Source: Marasmius tenuissimus (lineage: Eukaryota > Basidiomycota > Agaricomycetes > Agaricales > Marasmiaceae). From it: 64,000 nucleotides of DNA. Made by a program: the position numbers and the translations under genes. Within the stretch, counting starts at the first letter, position 1. Every line of letters starts with the position of its first letter. Below, piece after piece: positions 11,493 through 21,865 of this stretch. Location: NCBI GenBank assembly GCA_029532415.1, contig JAQOTA010000062.1, positions 62,001 to 126,000 of the forward strand, in the 5' to 3' direction. Under the pieces are notes generated by a model. It did no database searches, had not been told where the DNA came from, and saw nothing but the letters and a program-made list of their open reading frames with translations.

Positions 11493-12499
11493 CTACAGCT
11501 GGAACAGTGGGGTGAGTACAATCTCTGCACAATTGTCTCCAGTCGGCTCCCAGTCCGAAGCCTCCGCGATCTGCCTAAAAAGTGCTCCTACGGTCCTAAG
11601 AGTGATTGAGACAGTAGATCTTTGCCACCCTTCCTCAATCGGAAGCCGCTCCTCACGGAAGAACACTTGAACGAAACTACGTTGGAATGTCTTTAGTACG
11701 GAGTCCAAATTGCAGGATCGGAGAGACCACTCACCGTTTAGGAGCTTCTCCAGTCAAAGGATCTCCCATCACACTAAGGTACAGAGCACTCTCACCCGAC
11801 CGAATGCCTTGCTGCAGGTGGGTATTTACAATTTCCGGATTCTTCTGGATAGAGTCGGCGAGTCGAGCATGCTGAACTTGTCCGGCAGATGTGACGTTGT
11901 AGATGTCGGACCCAGGATTGGCGTTGGCGAGGGTAGAGAAAATAGTTTCGTTAAAGTGGAGGTTGTCGCCAAAGAAGACGTCTTGTCGAGAGAGCGACGC
12001 GTCGTGTTCGATGTTTCCGTGTCTAGAATTCGAGAATCGTCAAGGTGTGGAATCTTTAATGGAAGGTATAGATCCGCGTACAATTTGAGGTCGTCGAGCG
12101 ACATAGTTTGTGCATCGAGGGATGTGAGCAGACCAACTTTAGCAGGAACGACCAAGAACGCGGGGTCCATATTGTAACCCTCTGGAAATCCGAGTTAGCG
12201 GCAGGAACTCGAGGAACGGCACTGGCCACACTCACTGAGACCGGCTTCCAAGATCATCGGGACAGTGATATTTCGTCCATCCCTCGGTAGGAAACCGTGA
12301 TTGGCTAGCCTAGTCGGAGGCTCAGAGGGCGTCCATGACTGACCACAGCAATCACTCACGTATTAAGGCCTGGGCATGGGCTGCGAAGGTCGTTAGGTCC
12401 TGGTGCCCGCCAGAAATGTTTGGACAGGTCAACTTCGCCATCGGCGACGACGCCAGTTACCACAGCTAGAGAGACAAGCAAGAGGAGGTTCAGTTTCAT
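11493..12499 (-). CDS. Short unspecific peroxygenase (heme-thiolate peroxidase, 261 aa)
   Basis: There are five exons: 12360-12499, 12236-12309, 12082-12181, 11735-12022 and 11493-11676. They sum to 786 nt with all phases matching. The protein starts with a signal peptide (MKLNLLLLVSLAVVTGVVA). It then has PCPGLNTLANHG, whose Cys is the proximal heme ligand, and IEHDASLSRQD, the Glu-His-Asp/Ser motif that binds the divalent cation and supplies the distal His in short UPOs. GESALYLSVMG probably contains the acid-base Glu. Length and motifs fit the short (Marasmius rotula-type) class. Such enzymes are secreted and use H2O2 to oxygenate aliphatic and aromatic substrates. A TATA-like box lies about 60 bp upstream of the ATG. 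Confidence 0.92.
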
Positions 12500-12557
12500 T
12501 TTGGGGGTAGGAACAATGGGGTGATTGCTTTCTGAGCATCTCCTGTCTCGCGGGGAG

Positions 12558-12566
12558 CTTTAAATA
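12558..12566 (-). promoter_or_regulatory. TATA-like box of the peroxygenase gene
   Basis: On the minus strand the sequence reads TATTTAAAG, about 60 bp before the ATG at 12499. This distance recurs in several genes of the window. Confidence 0.5.
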
Positions 12567-13149
12567 CTCCTCGACACGCTTGAACGAGTGCCGAGACCAC
12601 AAGTCCTGACACAAGTAAGGCCCTGACGGCCAAACACACCTGACCCAATTGCTGCAGAGATCCCTCATAATCAAGTTCGCCGTCGGCACAAAGAGGCTGG
12701 TCCAATATCCTAGTGTGACATAGGCTATACGGAGCCTATAAAGTCGTCCGTCGGATCAGTAGCTCTCACGATAGACATACGACTCGCTGTTTAATGATTA
12801 ATGAACTTCGATTCTGATGACTGGAAACAAGCTGGACATTCGTCTATTTTCATTCAGGACAGAAACTATAGCCATGTTCCTCGAGCTTGTGATGCGGTTT
12901 CGCCGAGGGCCAATGGATGCTTGCATATTGGAGTCTGGCAAATGGGCTGACTCTTGGGGGACAACTCCTCTCACTCAGTCCTATGAAATAGTACCGTGAA
13001 TCGTTTACATACCAAGGAGTTCGGGGGCTATTTTTGGGGGAACATCTCCCGTTGCTACGCCTGTAGTTTGAATTGCAGAAGCAAAACCATCCCGGTCTGA
13101 TAACATGCTTGCTCCAAGAACGGTGACTATATGAAAAAGGGTTGTAGTC
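12567..13149. other. Intergenic, upstream of peroxygenase gene
   Basis: This is the upstream region of the peroxygenase gene and the 3' flank of the kinase-like gene. No further feature is seen. Confidence 0.4.
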
Positions 13150-14704
13150 CTAGCATTGGTCGAAGAACACGGAGTTGCTCACCTCGAGTATCTCTGTGGC
13201 TGAGTTTCGACTCATAAGATCCACACAGACAATCGCGGACAGGAACCTTTTCAACTCTCGGCTACAGCTCTCTGGATTCTTGAGAGTCGGTGTTCCGTTT
13301 TCTATGATACACCTTAGAACTGAAAAGCGATCGGGTTTATCGTGGTAAGGTGGGTTTCCCTCTATCATCTCGAAGACCGTTATCCCCAGAGACCATATAT
13401 CTGCCTTGGCTTTCGCTAAAAAGCTCGGTTCGGGACGATGCCTGACAATGGTAGTCGTCTCATCGTCGTCATTGTAGAGCCCAACGCGATGCTGCCGGGC
13501 GATTTCTGGAGCAAGCCAATGGGGAGCTTCCATCGATTCGGCGTTGTCGACAAAGTCAGCTGATAATCAGAGTTTCTCACATCAGTCCGCAGAAGTCTGA
13601 AAGCTGAGCCAATGATACTCAACTGAGAATGACACGCCCATATTCATCAACGACTATGTTGCTCGACCTCACCCTTCCATGGATGATCTTCTGACGATGA
13701 AGATAACGCAAGGCTTCGCACACCTACACCAACAGCTTGAGCCATGATCTGGAAAATTGATTGGAGCAAAAAGTGAGATACTAGGCACCTCCAAGCAAAC
13801 CCGGCTGATATGGTGATCATCAAGAGTGTTGTTCCTGATGATCTCCGTCAACGAGACGCCCTGCGTGCGTTGCCTGGTTATCACCCCCACAAACTCGTCG
13901 TTGGCCGGGACATATGATTGATAGCTCCCAACGAATTCAGCTATATTGGGGTGTTCAGAGAGCGCGAGCATCAGAACTTCAGTATATGGAGATCTGGGCA
14001 GCGATTTTCGTCCCTCGTTTTCTCCCTCTGCTCGATGGGCGGTCATCTTTAGCACGTATAACACATGTTCTGCGACCACAGAAGTACTTGTCTGAGGTTT
14101 CTGCCGCACGAGAGAGTTGTCCGGTATGCTGATCATGGGGCTGGCGTAGATGCGTTTGAGTGATGATTTGGCTGACATAAGGAGATCAGTACCAGGAAAA
14201 TCTGGCGGAGGGTTGGGATATGCACCAGAATATGATGCTTTGAGTACACTGCGCAAAAGCACGATTTTTATGGCCGTCCCTATGAAGACAATTGGTTGAG
14301 TTGATACCGCATCAGCAAATAGCGTTAGCAGATACCGTATAAGACAGAGGCAGACCAGGGTCAACGGATCGCACTGAGCAGATTTGAAGAAGGGCACCAG
14401 TACAGACGAAGGAACGAACACTTACTGGGAGGAATTTCGGACCTAGCATGTCACGGTAATTGCCGGCCGAAGGCTTGCACGTGGTGAATTTGGTGAATAT
14501 GGTCTTAGAATCGACTCGTTCAATTGGCCGACTCTGCGCGTCTTTGTCCATGGCCGAAGCCAACGGGGTCTTTGAGTTGGAGTCTTCTCCGAATGATCTC
14601 AAAAGCCAGCGAGACTTCATTAGAAGCTGCACGTACAAGTGAATACGCCCGTCGGAGCGTATCACTTGCTCCGACGGAGGTCTCTTTCCTTTCGATCCCG
14701 GCAA
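13150..14704 (-). CDS. STE20/PAK-like protein kinase homologue, predicted pseudokinase
   Basis: The 3' exons are clear: 13150-13559, 13624-13723 and one ending at 13789 that continues upstream to about 14190. The N-terminal exons up to about 14704 are uncertain. The fold marks are HVLYVLKM (the beta-3 Lys), YTEVLML (likely the alpha-C Glu), SEHPNIAEF, YLHRQKIIHGRVRSSN, TDFVD, APHWLAPEIA (APE motif), KADIWSLGITVFEM and GNPPYHD. In the catalytic loop the expected HRD reads HGR, and DFG reads DFV. The catalytic Asp and the DFG Gly are therefore lost while the rest of the kinase fold is kept. The closest layout is STE20/PAK, but no CRIB domain was seen. It may act as a binding scaffold, or it may be a decaying gene. 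Confidence 0.65.
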
Positions 14705-14826
14705 GATTCGAACGACAAACTATATTTGTTCACATACAATATAACAAGAGCTCAAGGGTCTCCTTGCGCGACATCGGCCGAAAGCTACCGGTGAGTATAC
14801 ATCCCCCCCTCCAAGCGCAGCACAAC

Positions 14827-16530
14827 TCAAAAGTTAGCCTGGAAATCACCAGCAGCGATGTGTGATATACGTAAATTCAGGCCAAGATTTCTGAGGCAAC
14901 GTAAAGACGACAAATGCTCTGTTACAAAACCAGATGCGCCTGCGATCGACATGAGTCCAAGGTCTACCGATCTCAGGCAACAGATGGCATCAACGCCACC
15001 GCCATTTGAGCCGGAGGATTTGTGTAGCGGGGTACACCTCGACATCAGCGCATGCGAAAGAGCCCGCTGGTCCAATCCCTCGACGTGAATGGCGAGCTTC
15101 AGGTCCGTAAGACGCGGTAAGAACAGCGTCTCGGAGGAACTGTCGTTCATCAAGTCGAGACGGCTGATGAAAGCAGGACTAACGACGTGGTTCGTGGACT
15201 CCTCCTTGAGTTCGTCGATTTCTAGGCGCTCTAGCTTGGGCATGAGGACAAGAAGACGGATGACCGCATCGGTCAAGTAGAAGACGGATTGAAGGCGTAG
15301 GAATGTAATGTTACAGGAAGAGCGGACGATGAAGGCTTCGATGTGCTCAGAGTCCATCCAGTTCCACCATATAATGCCTCCATCCCCAGTAGAATCCCCG
15401 TACTTTGCCATCGAGGTGGTGATCTCGAGATGAGAAAGACTGGGGATGCTCAAATGATCGAGAGCAGACGGATTCAGTCCCTGAGGCGTGTCTCCTGCCT
15501 CCAGCACCAACGACTTGACGGTCTTCAATACAACGGGTTCATTTGGCCAGACGCGATTCCTTGCGTGCAGAGCGCGCAGCGTAAAGCTATCCAGGGAGGT
15601 GCAAGACGAGAGTGGTGAAAATGCGGCGGTGGTCGTACATTCGGAGAATCTGAGCTCTCGAACTTGAGCCCACGGCAACATGATTTTATCGTCGCAATCT
15701 GGGAGTTCCAGGTCAACGGTAGTCAGAACTGGGCAGTCTCCAAACTTGTGCAAGACCTTTCTGACACCGTCTATGCCAGACGCAGCACGTATGCGGAGTG
15801 AAAGACGTTTTAGGAGGGAGAATGAAGGGTTGTCCAATTCGTTTGGCTTCCCCCAGGCATAGAACTCGCCGTCACCCAAGACTTCCAGTTCTTCCCATCG
15901 TTCTGAGCTGGGATTGAGGAGAGAAAGGAGATGTTCAGATCGAAATTTGTAGACCGGGTGCCAGGAGAAGTCGAGCACGACCTTTAGCGGGGAGGTTTTG
16001 GACCGCTCCAGATATGACTGGACCAGCCGTCCACGAAGCTGCATAAGATCACTGACGTGGCTGTCTGCTTCATCGGGGTCAGCTTCGAGGCCTTCCGGGG
16101 GTATGTGGTACGCAAACGGGACCTTGATCGATGACCATAGACGAGGGGAAGAGACCGTGACGTTCCTCCATCGGCTACACACCATCGATATTGCAGAGGC
16201 CACCGGAATCTTCTCCTCGCTGAGAAGATTCTGCTCGCAGCAGTACCCAAAAATCTCCAGCAACGTCTCCGAGGGCATGCGATGGATTGGTGATAGCAGA
16301 GACGCGAATTTTTCCCTCTCCCTCTCGAACCCAGCTTGCTTTGTCCGCAGCATCAATATACGAGCCATGTATCCGTCGACATCGTCCTGGCAGTCCCGAA
16401 TGCCTTGCTCTAATTCGCGTTGATACTGGAGAATTGCTACACGGCTGCGGCTCGACACAGGGTCCTGAGAGAGCTGCCTGTATTCTGACGAGCGGCTGGG
16501 TCGAGTGAGAAGGGAGTCGAAACATGACAT
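14827..16530 (-). CDS. F-box protein 1 (567 aa)
   Basis: This is a single long exon. I chose the ATG at 16530 because MSCFDSLL aligns with the starts of the paralogues; the open frame extends to an upstream ATG at 16599. A coiled N-terminal segment (about residues 30-80) precedes the F-box at about 85-130 (LSPIHRMPSETLLEIFGYC, then MVCSRWRNV and SPRLWSSI). The remaining 400 residues are Leu-rich with weak LRR-like periodicity. F-box proteins bring substrates to SCF ubiquitin ligases through Skp1; the LRR-like part would bind the target. It is the most divergent member of the five-gene minus-strand array. Confidence 0.85.
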   Translation of the reverse strand: MSCFDSLLTRPSRSSEYRQLSQDPVSSRSRVAILQYQRELEQGIRDCQDDVDGYMARILMLRTKQAGFEREREKFASLLSPIHRMPSETLLEIFGYCCEQNLLSEEKIPVASAISMVCSRWRNVTVSSPRLWSSIKVPFAYHIPPEGLEADPDEADSHVSDLMQLRGRLVQSYLERSKTSPLKVVLDFSWHPVYKFRSEHLLSLLNPSSERWEELEVLGDGEFYAWGKPNELDNPSFSLLKRLSLRIRAASGIDGVRKVLHKFGDCPVLTTVDLELPDCDDKIMLPWAQVRELRFSECTTTAAFSPLSSCTSLDSFTLRALHARNRVWPNEPVVLKTVKSLVLEAGDTPQGLNPSALDHLSIPSLSHLEITTSMAKYGDSTGDGGIIWWNWMDSEHIEAFIVRSSCNITFLRLQSVFYLTDAVIRLLVLMPKLERLEIDELKEESTNHVVSPAFISRLDLMNDSSSETLFLPRLTDLKLAIHVEGLDQRALSHALMSRCTPLHKSSGSNGGGVDAICCLRSVDLGLMSIAGASGFVTEHLSSLRCLRNLGLNLRISHIAAGDFQANF

Positions 16531-17191
16531 TTTTGGGTCCGAGTGAGGTTTTCTTAGGAAAATGAAGGTGTCAAGAACCACTGTTCCCGCTGGCAGCATG
16601 ATACAACTCACAAGTGATAGTGTGCAGAACGATCGAGAAAAAGATTCGTTCAGACGGCCTTGATTCCGGGAGTTGCTTCATGACGAAGAACCATTCATCA
16701 TCGTCAGCAATCATGGCGATCTGACGAGAAAAGCGGCCACTCACCTAGTCTGAGGGTCGAGCCTGCGTTGGTTTCACTGGGGAGTTGATGAGGGTAAGAG
16801 GAAGGGAAAAGCGAAAGCGCGTGGACCCAGCTCAAATCTTTTTCTCGTGAGAAATTGAAGCGATTCGTCGCCTCGAGGCGAGGATTCTTTGAACGATCCG
16901 ACAATGGTTTGATCCCGCGGGCCTGCAGCGTTGATGGGCCACGTTCCTTCATCGAACCTCAACCAGAACGCGAAGCATATTGTATGATGTGATGAGTTAT
17001 TGGTATAGGTATCGTCGGGTGTGTGTCTTTTGTAGAGAAACATTCAATATTCAACAGTTGAGTATCAGCTACAATGACTCGAGCGATGTAGTGGTGAATA
17101 CGACTCCGAGAGGGGTGTAAGTAGGTATGGCCGGAAAGATCGTTCAAAAGTCAAATGTAGGAGAAGGTAGGCTTGCTTCAGTCAACGGAGC
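16531..17191. other. Intergenic, 661 bp
   Basis: This holds the promoter of F-box gene 1 and the 3' flank of F-box copy 2. No gene is seen. Confidence 0.4.
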
Positions 17192-18699
17192 TCATGCGTG
17201 CGTTATTGTCAGCTGCATCCCAGCACTCTTCAGGCATTGTAATGAAGACAATACTGTCGGGTTGCGCACGCTGCCCTGGCCCCAGCAAAGGGTGATATCC
17301 ACCGACTTAAGGCAATCAGTACCGACAGCTGAAGCGACGGATGGAATGGGAAGCCATCTGAAAGTCAACGCATTCGAGAGCGCCTGCACCTCGACGTGCA
17401 TGGCATGAATGTTGAGCTTCAGGTCCACAAGACGGGGAAGGAATGGGCTATGGAAGTCATCTGGTTTGACCGTGAGGAGGTCCAAGAAGCGACGCGTAAC
17501 GACCTTATTCGTCGTGTCCTCCCCGACGTCAAGCTTCTTCAACTCAGGCATGAGATGTAGGAGATGTATGAAATGGGAATCCGAGAGGTTTGGAATCGAG
17601 TCGAGTCGGAGGGAGGTGATAGAACGCGAAGATCGTTGGATGAAGGGTTCGAGATGGGTAAGATTGATGGCCGAACTTTCAATGTCGACAGTTTGGAGAC
17701 GAGGAAAGGTGAAGTGCTCAATGAGAGAGACATCAGGTCCAAGACGCTTCATCGAAAGAGTCTTGACTTTGTCTAACACAATCATCTCGTCTCCTATAGA
17801 CCTGTTGACGCCCTCGATATCAATTAGGGTGAGCCGTTCCAGCGTTGTAGCGGATTGGACGGCCAGAAATGCAGAGGTTTCCACATATCTTTCCAATTTG
17901 AGATTATGAATATTTGCCCATGGAAGCTGAAGACGGCCTTCGATATTCGTACCAAATGAGGTGAGGGCGGGGCAGCTCCTGAACCGATCAAGGAGAATAG
18001 TTGAGTCAGGTTGGTGCGGCCTCTGGTATACCGTGAGCTGCCTGAGAATCGGCAAATTGATGTAACCCGCCTGGGAGCTGGCATAGGATTCCCATCCTAC
18101 GATTCCAAGCTCTTCCCATCTCTCCGAATGTTCTTCAAGAAGGTTTAAGATGGCCACATTCGAGTAGTTCCGGTATGGACGACAAATGGTAAGCTTTAGA
18201 GGCGCTGTTTTTGATCGCTCGAGTTGGTGATGATGCGCTCTCTGCGCTCGCGCTCATCTTTGTCATTGCGGTAGTGCAGACTAATTGATATGCAGGTCCA
18301 AAGAGACGGTGACGCCAAGACGACTTCCCACCAACGGCCACAAACCATCGAAAGCGTCAAAGTTGGGGGCATAGCCTTGCCGTCCAGGTTATTGACCCTG
18401 CAATAAGGCTTGAAAATCTCCAAGAGGACCTCTGACGGCAACCGATGGATTGGCGACAACAAGGACCGGTATTTCTCCATGGTCTTCTCCATTCCCTCCG
18501 TTCTCGACTCTAACATGAGCAACAGTGCGTTGTACTTCTTGATTTCAGCTTTGCATTCCTTGTGATGTTGTTCGGCATCACGTAGGTAATCCAGGAGCTC
18601 TGCCCTGTTGTGTTCCGAAATGGGATGTCGAAAGAGCTGCTGGAATTGCTCAGGAGGACGACTGAATCTACTGAGAAGGGACTCTAAGGTCTTCTCCAT
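17192..18699 (-). pseudogene. F-box protein 2, broken by a deletion frameshift
   Basis: The 5' frame (18699 down to about 18222) encodes MEKTLESLLSRF, the coiled region and the F-box (LSPIHRLPSEVLLEIFKPYC, MVCGRWWEV). The 3' frame (about 18221 to 17192) encodes LERSKTAPLKL and the Leu-rich half ending LTITHA. Next to intact copies 3 and 4 the segment equivalent to LTRLF is missing. This fits a loss of about 16 nt, and it shifts the frame so that translation would stop soon after. No splice sites fit an intron there. The two halves are otherwise open, so the lesion is probably recent. A truncated F-box-only protein of 167 aa could still be made. Confidence 0.75.
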
Positions 18700-19220
18700 C
18701 GTTCGTCGCTGGGCTGGGCTATTCTTTACCGTCAGTGGTCTGCTAAGGTCGTGCTTAGTAAGTGCATCACATACTATGAGGGCCCTATGACAGAAAAGAA
18801 TGTGATATAGTCAGAAGTTGAAAGATGCTTTCAGGCCAGAGAACAGTTACCTCAGCAAGGCCTGTAACTTGAGAGAGACAGAACACTGATGTCAGGGCCC
18901 GTGAGCGCGAAAGACAAGAAGCCGTGAGAAATTCGAATAGATTTCACGCCTTGTTCACACTCAGACTGCGTGATCAGAGACTCAGATTGATACTAACTGA
19001 GCGGTGTGATATATTTGATCGCATTAATATTCCTACGTATTGGGTTGAGGGATTTCACCGAGAAGGACATCCTTCGAGTCGAGTGAGGCGATCGAGTGGC
19101 ATAACGTAGTGGGAGAAGGGATAGCTAGAAGGTAAAATACGGTACCGGAAGGATAGGAAAGAACGTATGAACTTTGGGATGATGTGTTACATCCTTTGAA
19201 GCCCCGAGAGATCAGTCAGA
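18700..19220. other. Intergenic, 521 bp
   Basis: This is the promoter of F-box copy 2 and the 3' flank of copy 3. No other feature is seen. Confidence 0.4.
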
Positions 19221-20771
19221 CTACCGAGTCGCCAACCTCAGTCGCATGCCGATATCCTTCAAGCATTGCAGAGAGGGTAACACATCCGACGTACGCACAG
19301 CATCCCCCCGATGGACAATAGTGATGTCTACCGACCGGAGACAATCGACACCAACGGCAGAGGCAACAGATGGTACAGGAAGCCATCGAGATGTCAAAAC
19401 ATTCGAGAGTGCGTGCTCGTCAAACTGATCAGCAAAGCACTCGAGCTTTAACTCCGTGAGACGAGGCAAAAATGGGGGATCGCGGAAGTCATCTGGCTTG
19501 ACTGTCAGGTGGGTTAAGAAAGGGTTTGTAACGATTGGAGTAGGGGTGTTCTCAGGCTCGCTGATGACAAGCGTCCTCAATTCGGGCATGAGACGGAGGA
19601 ACGAGATGAGGTGGCAATCTGTCAAAGATACGACAGAGTCAAGTCGAAGGACAGTGACAGGAAGGAAGAATCGTTGGATGTAAGGGTCCAAAGGGTCCAC
19701 TGGTAATTCGTCGATATACACACTCTTGAAGTCGATGGACGAAAGTCGAGGAAATATGAAGTGGCGAAGAAGAGATAGATCGGAATCCGGTCCCTGCATG
19801 GTGAGATTCCTGATTGTATTGGAACTGATCATCAACCCTTGAGAGGACTCTTGCACGCTGTTGATATCGAACAATGTGAGTTGCTCCAGACTCGTACATA
19901 ATTCTATAGCAGTCAACGCAGAGGCACCCGTATAGGCTGCTAACGTGAGATCACGGATATTTGCCCACGGAAGCTGAAGGTGGCCCTCGAGGTCCAGTAC
20001 GTCCATGCGAACTGAAGTGAGTGCAGGGCAAGTACTCAACCGGGAAAGGTCAGGGTTCTGAATATCACCTCCCTCCCTGTGTAATGCGAGGTGTCTGAGA
20101 GTCGGTAGATTGATGTTACCTGCCCGAGGGCTGGCATAGAATTCGCATCCAAAGATTTCAAGCTCTTTCCATCTCTCCGAGTTCTCTTCGAGAAGGTTCA
20201 TGACAGCCTTGTTCGTATAATTCCCCTCCGAAAGGTAAGGAAACTTCAGTATGATTTCCAAAGGCGCTGCCCTCGATCTCTCCAAGAATAGTCGGGTCAA
20301 CCAAGTGACAGTGGACTCTGTGCGAAGAAGTCTATCCCCGTTCCTGAGGCACATGGTAACCGCGATGGAAGACCAAAGGCGTGATGAAGACAGGACCACC
20401 TCCCGCCAGCGACCGCAAACCATTGATAGTATCAGAGTTGGCGGCATCGTCCTTTCGCTCAGGTCATTGAGCTCGCAATAGTGTCCAAAGACTTCCAGTA
20501 GGACCTCCAAAGGCAACTGGTGAGCTGGCGACAACAAAGATCGGAATTTCTCCATGACACTCTTCATCCCCTCCTTCCTCGACTCCAGCATCAATATCAG
20601 TGCTTTATATTTGTTGATCTCCAGCTGGCACTTGTTGTAGGCCCCTTCGATGTCGGATAGGTAATTCTTGACCTCTCTTCTGTCGCTGTCGGAAATGGGA
20701 TGACGAAAATGTCGGAATTTCTCGGGTGGACGGCTGATTCTCCCCAGAAGCGATTCAGGATAGACGGTCAT
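19221..20771 (-). CDS. F-box protein 3 (516 aa)
   Basis: This is an intact single-exon gene starting at the ATG at 20771 (MTVYPESLLGRISRPPEKF). A coiled N-terminal region (NKYKALILMLESRKEGM) leads to the F-box (LSPAHQLPLEVLLEVFGHYC, then MVCGRWREV, SSRLWSS). After it come WLTRLFLERSRAAPLE and a Leu-rich C-terminal half. It has exactly the same length as copy 4 and is clearly a tandem duplicate. The likely role is an SCF substrate adaptor; the target is unknown. The segment missing from copy 2 is present here. Confidence 0.87.
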   Translation of the reverse strand: MTVYPESLLGRISRPPEKFRHFRHPISDSDRREVKNYLSDIEGAYNKCQLEINKYKALILMLESRKEGMKSVMEKFRSLLSPAHQLPLEVLLEVFGHYCELNDLSERTMPPTLILSMVCGRWREVVLSSSRLWSSIAVTMCLRNGDRLLRTESTVTWLTRLFLERSRAAPLEIILKFPYLSEGNYTNKAVMNLLEENSERWKELEIFGCEFYASPRAGNINLPTLRHLALHREGGDIQNPDLSRLSTCPALTSVRMDVLDLEGHLQLPWANIRDLTLAAYTGASALTAIELCTSLEQLTLFDINSVQESSQGLMISSNTIRNLTMQGPDSDLSLLRHFIFPRLSSIDFKSVYIDELPVDPLDPYIQRFFLPVTVLRLDSVVSLTDCHLISFLRLMPELRTLVISEPENTPTPIVTNPFLTHLTVKPDDFRDPPFLPRLTELKLECFADQFDEHALSNVLTSRWLPVPSVASAVGVDCLRSVDITIVHRGDAVRTSDVLPSLQCLKDIGMRLRLATR

Positions 20772-21865
20772 CGTAAATCAAAGTTGGAGTGCTATAGTCA
20801 ACAGGATAGGCCAGTGTTAAGTGAAGGAGCTGACGATCAGAGTGACAACGCACCTTGTAGGACTCTTTCGGGCAGAAGAGAGAGACCAAAGTGGCTTCTT
20901 GACTTCGAAAAAGTGCCGCGTCGGTCACGGTGGTTTCGGTCTAAGGACAAGGCTCCGTTGAAAACCTCTTAGCGCCCGCTCGCGGCAGGCACAGCCTAGT
21001 TACTCCCACGGATCACTGAGAGGGTCGAACTGAACCACCACTTTGCTGGTTTCTCTGAGGGCCAACATGATCTTTGTTTTCCCTTGCCGGCCAGCTTCCC
21101 CGGTTTCTACCCCTTTCATATCGGATGACTCTCGTCTATCGATTCACCACGATCGCATCAAGCTGGCCGACGTATTTTTGGCACCCTGAGTTTGGCCCCT
21201 TGTTCCTTCAATGGGTCGACTTGATGGCCTGATTTAGACCCACAATCAGTGCCGCACTCATGTTTCAACTCCATCTATTCAGCTGCAATCCAGTATCTCT
21301 TTCGGCCCCGTCTGCGCTATGGACTCGAGTGCCATCTCGTCGAAGTTCAGTCTGGTATTTTGGATATGCTCCGACTACGACCTCGCGCTGCATCATGCTT
21401 CCTGAACTTCAAGGTTTCCATTCTTTTTTTCTGGATAGTTTGCCAACAAAGTAACACAACTGGAGGGTGGGTGGCTAGCACTCGTTGGACGGCCAGTGAT
21501 GCAACAGGGAGGTCCAGGTTCTGGAAATTCAAATGATACCGACTTCCTCGTCTCTTTCGCATCGCGATTCGTACTCGGGCTTCTAACATCTACATATCAA
21601 AACTCAAACACAAGACAAGACATCTGAAATCCACAGGCGGTGATAGTTTCTCATGATCGCCTCATGCATCAATGACCCAGCTGGAATTGAACCTGGTTCA
21701 CTGTACATTTGCATTTGAGTTGACTCGCGAATCGTGCTGCGGACTTTCCGCCTGAAACGAGGAATATCACTTGCCCGAGGCGCTGTGGTAGAGCATTGAT
21801 GAGGGTGCTCTGAACGTAAGGATAAAAGGCTTCCTTTATTCCCAAATACTCAGCACCCTACACAA
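20772..21865. other. Intergenic, 1.1 kb
   Basis: This holds the F-box 3 promoter and the promoter of the broken seven-TM gene, with GATAAAAGG at 21821-21829. The patch at 21240-21350 resembles 11260-11400. No convincing gene is seen. Confidence 0.4.

Noticed and set aside
21660..21720. GGTTCAATTCC-like B box on the minus strand
   Set aside because: The flanking bases do not form a T-arm or acceptor stem.
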